Origin: Mesotaenium endlicherianum
Taxonomy: Eukaryota; Streptophyta; Zygnematophyceae; Zygnematales; Mesotaeniaceae
Direction of reading: 5' to 3'
Assembly: GCA_009602735.1 (NCBI GenBank)
Contig: WELA01010100.1
Location: forward strand, 1,141,459-1,175,913
DNA length: 34,455 nt
A program made the translations under genes and the position numbers. Positions 28,575-34,455 of this stretch are shown in pieces (within the stretch, counting starts at the first letter, position 1; every line of letters starts with the position of its first letter). The notes below the pieces were generated by a model. It saw only the letters and a program-made list of their open reading frames with translations, did no database searches and had not been told where the DNA came from.

Positions 28575-30028
28575 GGCTGGTCCTTTCTCTCAACCTTTGG
28601 AAGGTTCTTGTCTGGACACTGCTCTCTGTAGTGGCCCAATTGCTGGCAATGGAAGCAAATAGATTCTGCTGAGGCTGGTCTCGGCTTAGTCCTACCACCA
28701 CCACTTCCATAGCCACCTCGAGAGAAACCATCTCTCCCTCTAGACTGCATAGCATTGTACTCATACCCATATTCATCACCCTGATCATCCTCAGCCTGGT
28801 CTCTTTCAATTGCATTGTAGGAACCGTGGGGCTTTTTGACGACCTTAGACACCAAAATATTACTCTGGCGCTTGTGATTGAACTGCTGCAGATCCCAGGC
28901 ATCAGCATCCTGGATCAAGTCAACCAGTTTCTCATACTTCTTTTCAACAAAATGACCAGAGACTTCGGAATTCAAGCCATACCTGAAGTATGCTATCCTA
29001 TACCGCTTTGGCAAGTCTGGCTGCTTCATCATGTTCTCCTGGGAATTTTGAGCAAACTCAGCAACTGAAGTGGTCTGCTTCACTGTCAAGGAGATCATTG
29101 CATAGATAGCTTTCTCCTGCTGATTGATCACATCGAACTTCTCATGCAGTTTCTCGACAAACTCTACCCAAGTAGGGTCACTGAGTTGTTGAGCCTTACG
29201 CTCTCCTTTCCAGTACAGCCACCAGTCTGCTGCACTGCCTTTCAGTAGAGCACCAGTGTGCCTGACCTTCTCGTAATCCTGTAGCTCTGGGTAGTTCTCC
29301 AGCCACTGCTCAACATCAGCGAGAAACTTGATCAGGTAATACTTTTTGTTTCCCTCAGGATCATAATCCTGGGGAGGTTTTGGCTTGGGCTTACTAGGCG
29401 CTCTGCCACCACCACCCGTGGTTTGAAAACCCAGTTGGTCTCGGTCTCGCAACAGAGACATTATGATTCTTTTGTCATCCTGTTGCGACTGGTACATGCT
29501 CGCCATTTGCGATTGCATTTGCACAAACCATGCTCCCAAATCCACACTCTGAGGTGGAAGTCTAGCAAATGCAGCAGTAGCAGTGGCATCGACTCGCTGA
29601 GTAGTGTGCTCAACCGTCCCTCTCGCTCCTCCTGCAGCAATTCCTGCCGCATTCAGCCAGTCACGAATTTGACCTAGGGGCACATTGAGTTGTACAGCAG
29701 GAGGTGGGTTCAGATCACTGGCCCTTGATGCCATAAGTTCTTCGACAGTGCGCTCGTCCGCTGGCTGTCCTTCCCTCCTTTCTGTATCTTCAGCAGCCTT
29801 TGCTAATCGTTCAACTTTTAATCTGGCTCTCTCCTCCTCAGCCTGCTGTACTGCGACTGCGGCAGTAGCAGCTGCCTCATCTGCAGCTTCTCTAGCTGCA
29901 GTATTTGCCACTGCTTCAGAATAGGTACGGATTCCCGCTACACGGCTTTCAGCCTAATTTTTGACATTCTCGTTATCCTGGTTCTTCATGTCTCGGGAGT
30001 TGCTAGTTTGAGACCTTGTCCTTACCAT
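28571..30028 (-). pseudogene. gag: gag of copy H
   Basis: The ATG at 30028 gives MVRTRSQ; a TAG about 25 codons later (near 29955) replaces a Gln codon. After it, 446 codons are open to the premature TGA at 28571-28573. The core (DWWLYWKGERKAQQL, WVEFVEKLHEKFD) and a complete CCHC knuckle (CFHCQQLGHYREQC) are present. This is the longest uninterrupted gag in the window and shows what the N-broken copies A and B should look like at the joins. Confidence 0.9.
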
Positions 30029-30049
30029 ACAAAGAAGACTGTGATAACC

Positions 30050-30061
30050 GCTCCGATACCA
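30050..30061 (-). other. Primer-binding site of copy H (initiator-Met tRNA)
   Basis: On the minus strand TGGTATCGGAGC, one base inside the LTR. It differs at one position from the initiator-Met tRNA complement TGGTATCAGAGC. Confidence 0.87.
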
Positions 30062-30062
30062 C

Positions 30063-30781
30063 TGAAATGAATCGGCTTACTAAAAAGGCAATTAACAATT
30101 AATGAAATTCTTATATCAGCAAGTAATCTTTATGGTATTTTCTGTTAATTGGTTAAACAGCAAAAGACAACACACTAGCAGTGGACAATACTCGTAAGTC
30201 AAATGGAAGTAAACTAGCATTGATAATGCAATCAGTAAACTCACACATAAGCAAGGCTAGGAGACAGTGCATATCAATGGCTTCACGCCTTGGATTCAGA
30301 TCTCTCTCAGTAAGCAGTACAAAAGAGTTGGCCTCGTTTCCGAATGCCGAACTTGAGAGCAATCCTAGCATATGTACATGGAATGAGTTCACTGTTCAAC
30401 GGTCAGTGCGATGGCACCGCCTACCCGGGAGTTAACCACGTTGGTAGGACCTCGGTTAACCAAATCCACCACCATCTCCTATCATCCCGAATCGCCATCC
30501 ATCCTAAGGATGTCATTTGGCCATTCCTCTAGCACACCACTCTTAGATGCATATCTAGGCAGTTCGCTGCTACCGAGTACGGAAGTCAGCTGGCTGTCAA
30601 AGAATGTGTCAGCAAGCTGACCTAAGCTGACTTCAGCCTGTTGCCCCCGGCTTTAGTCATTAAATTGATTATTTTGTAGAATCCAGTAGACTCAATATTA
30701 ACTAAAGTTTAGCAGGCTGAAACTATTTAACTATTTAAATTTAAATGAATATTATATCATCAACATACTGATTCATTACAA
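30063..30781 (-). repeat. 5' LTR of copy H (719 bp)
   Basis: Element-sense start TGTAATGAATCAG at 30781 and end GATTCATTTCA at 30063. It is collinear with the other LTRs. It could originally have belonged to copy G if LTR-LTR recombination removed the missing half of G. Confidence 0.92.
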
Positions 30782-31015
30782 CATGTGTACATTATTCCAG
30801 AAAGAGGTGGCATAATTTGGGATGTGTTGGAGTGCCAACACATCAGCATGCACCTTCCTAGAAATCACTTGTGTAGCAAGCATATAAGCAAGAGCTAGAG
30901 CATAGAGAGGCATTCTAGAATCACTCTTGTATTTGCAATATTCCAAAACTATAATCACTTCGAGAAGCCCCCTCTCTTCCAAGAAGCTACCACTTGTGTT
31001 CAAAGATCCTTGTCT
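30782..31015 (-). other. Short ORF with weak resemblance to a hAT-type transposase remnant
   Basis: The minus frame ending near 30776 reads FLEERGLLEVIIVLEYCKY and RMPLYALALAYMLATQV. The second block faintly recalls the PLHxxAYxLNP region of hAT transposases. The resemblance is too weak for a firm call, and the frame has no supporting second motif. Confidence 0.2.
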
Positions 31016-33029
31016 TGAATAGATAAAGTGTTTTGTTACACTATGTACTTTATCTAATTCACTACATCTGCGAACTTGGAAACAAGCACAAAATCCTACT
31101 ATTTTTTGTACGCTCTTCGCATGCTCGTGATGTTTGGTCCAAAATTGCGCTAGAATGCTCTAGCAGATTCTATCTGCAAGAATAGAAATTCTTTCTTGGA
31201 AACTCCTACATTCTAACTCTTATGACACAAAGCGTGAGAATGGAGGCAAAATTTCTCAACGTTGGCAGAAGCGTGTCACCTTAAATTTTTGGTGCCTTGG
31301 GAGCTCCTTTCTCCTTCGCGCCTTTTTTCCTTCTTCCTTCTTCTCTCTCTCGTCTTTGCTTTCTTGCTTCTGGCAAAAACGTGCAAGGAAAGAACTTATA
31401 ACAAGGACAGAGTGTGCGAAGCTCGTGCCTATCACAGGCACCACGCGTGCTTCTCTCTCTCGAGAGTGCGCAACTTAGTCATATTATCACTTAGCATGTA
31501 TGCAAGGCTCGTGACGGTCGCGCGTGCTCGCTTAACCTTTCGGTTGGCGTGCAAGCCTAAGTGGCCTTGGAGCTTGTATCTTCTGACGTGGTGGCTCCAT
31601 CGTGGCAGCTCTGTCGAGGGACCATGGCTGAGCTGGTTTGCCTTCTCAGCAAGGCCTGATTTGGCAATCCTTGAGATGTCTGCTTTATCATCCTTGCCTG
31701 ACTTGGCAACTGCTGACATGGACCAAATTGCACGTCCTGATAGAGTCACCCTTGCGGCGGACGTGGCTGTCAAAATTTTATCCATCACAGGGTGTCGAAT
31801 TTGACCCGGCGCAGTCACTCTCATGTGTGACCTTGACCTAGACTATCAACTCTGACTTGTATACATCACTACTCTGGACGGTGAGTCAACGCTAACTTTC
31901 CGTACCTGGAACAGCCGTGACTTGCGCCACGCGTGCTGGCCGTCCAACTAGTAGAAGTCGCATCATAAATCTCTCCCGACAAGCGCACTTCGCACCGGTG
32001 GTGTCGTTGGGGATTGTTTTGGGACGCTTGCGGTCTTGGGGAGACGTCGTTCACAATTACTGTCGACAAGTGCGCCCTGCTAGCGGGGTATGAGTGCCGT
32101 ACAACATCGTCATAAGATATCTGCTGCGGTGTGGCTGCAGTTACTAACTCCGCTGTGTTTGCATGCTCAGTGCTGGCTCAGATCTGGCTCAGATTGGCTC
32201 AGATGGGCTCAGAGCCCCATCCGCCACCTACATGCAAATCATCTCGAAGCGATGGTAGCGGCGGAAGATTACACCGACAGAACGCCACCCGATTACGGTT
32301 GCTGCGTCCTGCTGCGTCGCTCAAGGCGGGCATTGCCCGGTAACGAGGACAATAGAGTGCGCTAGTTTACGGGGCTGATGATTGTCGCTATTGTCCCCGA
32401 CATTGGTTTTTGCTCCTAGGTTTTTCAAATGATTGTCTCGCAAATGCATCCTGCTTATATACAACTTCTTGTGCAGCACGCGGGCTGAAATTGGCGTAGA
32501 AACTGTATTTTCCAAAACCTTCTTTATTTTGGTTTTTTAAACTAAAGGAATTTCCCCCCAGGATGTCGAGCGGTTAAGCGACGGATTGGCACGAAGCTCA
32601 AACGACCTTGATCGTTGCAGCTCAATTGAATCAGCTTCATGTTTTTGTCCATCTTATAGTAGAAGCCACTAACTGTCTTTTTTCCCGTGACTATTTTTTT
32701 TTTGTTTGTCGTCCCTTGGTTAGTTCTGGCCATGGTTCTAGTCAGTTCTAGTGCTGGTCTGACATCGGTCTTTGCGGGATGTTTCGTGATGCTTGACTGT
32801 TAATCGGAAGACGAACTAAACACCGAGATTCCATCCGCTCTATCTTCTGACAATAAGACCGGATCAATCCTTGAGCCTCCATATCTTTTGGATCAATCGT
32901 CGTCCCATCCTTATTTTTTGCGTGCGACGGGATAGAATCAAGTTGGTATCGATTGCTGTTAGCTGCTCTGATCAAGCTTGGGGGTTAGTTTAGAACTGGT
33001 AAGTCCGGGTTGACAGTTAGAGTGTGAGT
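31016..33029. other. Intergenic DNA without a recognisable gene
   Basis: Frames here (for example 31262-31804 plus) have no recognisable motif or compositional support. A tenfold-type repeat GGCTCAGATN occurs about four times at 32175-32215. GTAAGT at 32999-33004 after CTG is a good splice-donor match and may belong to a leader exon of the Gln-rich gene downstream. No transcription start could be fixed. Confidence 0.5.
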
Positions 33030-33745
33030 ATGAGGCAAGGATTGCCTCAAGCAGGAAGTCACTCGATTTCGCAGCCTTTGGGGCACGGCCTTCTTCCCAC
33101 TCCAATGCAGGGGGGTCAGCAGGGAACACCTGGCCGTGCGCAGGTCCAAGCAGGGCAGCAGCCTTCGCTTACTCAAGCTATAGCAAACAGCCAGGTGGCT
33201 GCGGCAAAGAAGCAGCAGCGGCAGCAGCAGCGACAGCTAGCTCACCACCACCACCAGCAGCAGCAGCAGCAGGTCATCCAACACCACCAGCAGCTGGCTG
33301 CACAGCAGCGGCAGCTGCAGCAGGTGCAGCAGTTTCAGCAGCAACAGCAGCAGCAGCAGCAGCGCGTGCTCCTGCAGCAGCACGGCAGCAGCCCTGGGCA
33401 AGAGCTGCTGCTGCAGCAGCAGCTCCTTGCAGCTGGCATGCAGCAGCAGCAGCTGCAGCAAGCCCACATTCCTCCTCCCTCCTTCCCTCACATGCACCCC
33501 CACCTTCACCCTCATCCCCACGCCCCGATGCAGGCACAGACTCAGGGGTTTGCCCATAGCAGTCAGGGTTTTAACGACGCCCTGGGGGTGGGGGTTGGGT
33601 CAGAGCCTGGGTTCCAAAGAGCCCCCCCCCCTTTGGAAGTCCAGAGAGGGCCCCAGGGGTACCACACCCTGGAGTCCCTAGAGGCTGCTCTTACAGGGGG
33701 GGGAAGCCTGCCTTTTCCTCAGCCTGTGCAGCAGCAACAGCAGAT

Positions 33746-33814
<69 letters not shown>

Positions 33815-34136
33815 CCAGCAGCAGCAGCAGGGGGGAGGCGTGAGGGGGGGACCGCAGCTGGGGGCCATGCAGCAGCATCAGCAGCAGATGTATCCCCGTC
33901 ACGGGAGGCTGCTGCCAGGTCATGATGTGAGTGCTCTGCGTCATCCCCTCCCTTTAGTCGATGGGCGCCCTGCAGAGCCTCCACCTCTTGACACCTGCAG
34001 AGCCTCCTTCTCTCTCTCTCTCTCTAAAGGCTTTGGAAGGCTAGCTGGTGCTTACGCCGACCTACCTGCGACAGCTTGGCAGTGCGTCCTGTGCGTTGAC
34101 GATGATGCTTTGGAAGCTCTCTCTGCTTTGCACTGA
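33030..34136 (+). CDS. Glutamine-rich, low-complexity protein (partial gene or exon)
   Basis: The ATG at 33030 follows an in-frame TAG (33018-33020) and opens MRQGLPQAGSHSISQPLGHG. The product is dominated by Gln runs with His clusters (LAHHHH, MHPHLHPHPHAP). Short ordered-looking pieces follow, such as GYHTLESLEAALTGG. A second Gln block is encoded by nearly pure CAG (33747-33830), then RHGRLLPGHD. Gln/His-rich proteins of this type are common among transcriptional coactivators and RNA-processing scaffolds, but no domain identifies this one. A strong donor-like GTGAGT at 33927-33932 suggests the true exon ends there and the last 70 codons (Ser/Leu-rich from a CT repeat) may be intronic. It is not a transposon gene and is probably a host gene. 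Confidence 0.55.
33747..33830 (+). repeat. CAG trinucleotide tract
   Basis: Eleven CAG (33747-33779), one CGC, ten CAG (33783-33812), one CGC and five CAG (33816-33830). It encodes Gln11-Arg-Gln10-Arg-Gln5. The near absence of CAA codons makes it prone to length change. Confidence 0.95.
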
Positions 34137-34455
34137 CGAGCATGGCCGAACCCTGATCCTCGAGAGCTCTGTTCCTCCCCCAGACAAAAGTTAGTCCAGG
34201 TGGCGCAGCGGGGGAGCTTGCCAACACATGTTGTGCATGCGGGATCTGTTTGCTGATCTGGCGCAGAGGCTAGGGGCGGAGGCGTATACGTGTGCGTGTG
34301 CGTGTGCGAGCGAGCTCGTCTGACAGCCGGGCAAAGGCTCCCTCCCACTTGTTCCCAGTGTGTGGCTCGTGGAACGGCTTACTCTGCGAGTGAGAGGGAG
34401 AAGGGCAAGGAGAGCAGGAGTTGCCTATGCTTGCTCAAACACCTCCCCCCCCCCC
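34137..34455. other. Downstream flank with simple repeats
   Basis: No gene is evident. A (CT)n run lies just inside the preceding ORF (about 34010-34025), three TGTGCG units are at 34291-34308, and the window ends in a run of at least eleven C, possibly an assembly edge. Confidence 0.5.

Larger units (their letters stand above)
20590..30781 (-). mobile_element. Copy H: complete but decayed chromovirus with solo LTR insertion
   Basis: Element-sense order from 30781 to 20590: 5' LTR, PBS, gag, protease, (solo LTR at 26363-27623), RT, RNase H, integrase, chromodomain, leader with intron, ORF3, hairpin/polypurine tract, 3' LTR. Without the solo LTR and its duplicated five bases, the length is about 8.9 kb, close to B plus the intron. 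Flanking five-base sequences do not match (ATTCA at 20585-20589, ACATG at 30782-30786), so at least one end has been rearranged. Several stops and frameshifts occur in every ORF. Confidence 0.92.

Noticed and set aside
31262..31804. 180-codon plus-strand ORF in the right flank
   Set aside because: No recognisable motif, overlapping frames on both strands, and no splice or start context to support it.
32561..32640. Possible tRNA gene (GTCGAGCGGTTAAGCG resembles a tRNA-Ser D arm)
   Set aside because: No matching acceptor stem, anticodon arm or GGTTCGANTCC-type T arm follows at the right distance.
33237..33984. Leu- or Ala-rich minus-strand ORFs opposite the CAG tracts
   Set aside because: They are the antisense readings (CTG, GCT) of the CAG repeats.
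33927..34029. A 103-nt intron from GTGAGT to the (CT)nAAAG acceptor
   Set aside because: Joining at that acceptor leads to a stop after four codons; the donor is kept as a suggestion, but this acceptor is not supported.

Overview
The window is eukaryotic and consists mostly of retrotransposons. It looks like a piece of a large streptophyte genome: a charophyte alga such as Chara, or another non-seed plant, would fit. The reasons are Ty3/gypsy chromoviruses primed by initiator-Met tRNA, a piggyBac transposase, and introns with a plant-like CTAAC branch site. The species is an inference and cannot be proven from this sequence alone.

Layout. (1) 1-2372, minus strand: gag, primer-binding site and 5' LTR of chromovirus copy A, cut by the window start. 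(2) 2373-5515, plus: 3' part of copy F (end of pol, a third ORF, 3' LTR), apparently split by A. (3) 5516-6490: probable remnant of another LTR element. (4) 6499-7250 and 16052-16780, plus: two halves of a decayed piggyBac transposase gene. (5) 7251-16051, plus: complete copy B, inserted into that transposase with a perfect AGGCT target duplication. (6) 16781-17510: AT-rich DNA without a recognisable gene. (7) 17511-20589, minus: decayed pol of copy G. (8) 20590-30781, minus: complete but decayed copy H, itself interrupted by a 1261-bp solo LTR flanked by GCTAG duplications. (9) 30782-33029: no convincing gene. (10) 33030-34136, plus: glutamine-rich ORF with long CAG tracts, the best candidate for a host gene.

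Copies A, B, F, G and H belong to one family. Its architecture is: 717-721 bp LTR (TGTAATGAATC...GATTCATTTCA), initiator-Met PBS, gag with a CCHC knuckle, protease (DGGA active site), reverse transcriptase, RNase H, integrase with GPY/F module and chromodomain, then an extra ORF of about 554 codons (ORF3), a hairpin, the polypurine tract and the 3' LTR. Comparing copies reveals three pieces of RNA-level biology. First, gag and pro-pol are linked by a textbook -1 frameshift signal: T TTA AAA, a 7-nt spacer, then a 10-bp hairpin containing the gag stop codon. Second, ORF3 is preceded by a 108-nt GT-AG intron in copies F and H that is missing exactly, to the base, in copy B, as expected if B descends from a spliced RNA. 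Third, that intron carries two upstream ATGs, so splicing should expose the ORF3 start.

No copy appears fully functional as assembled: A, B, F and H carry stops or frameshifts and G is a fragment. Three single-N positions are each flanked by identical duplicated sequence and are likely assembly joins, so some breaks in gag of A and B are artefacts.
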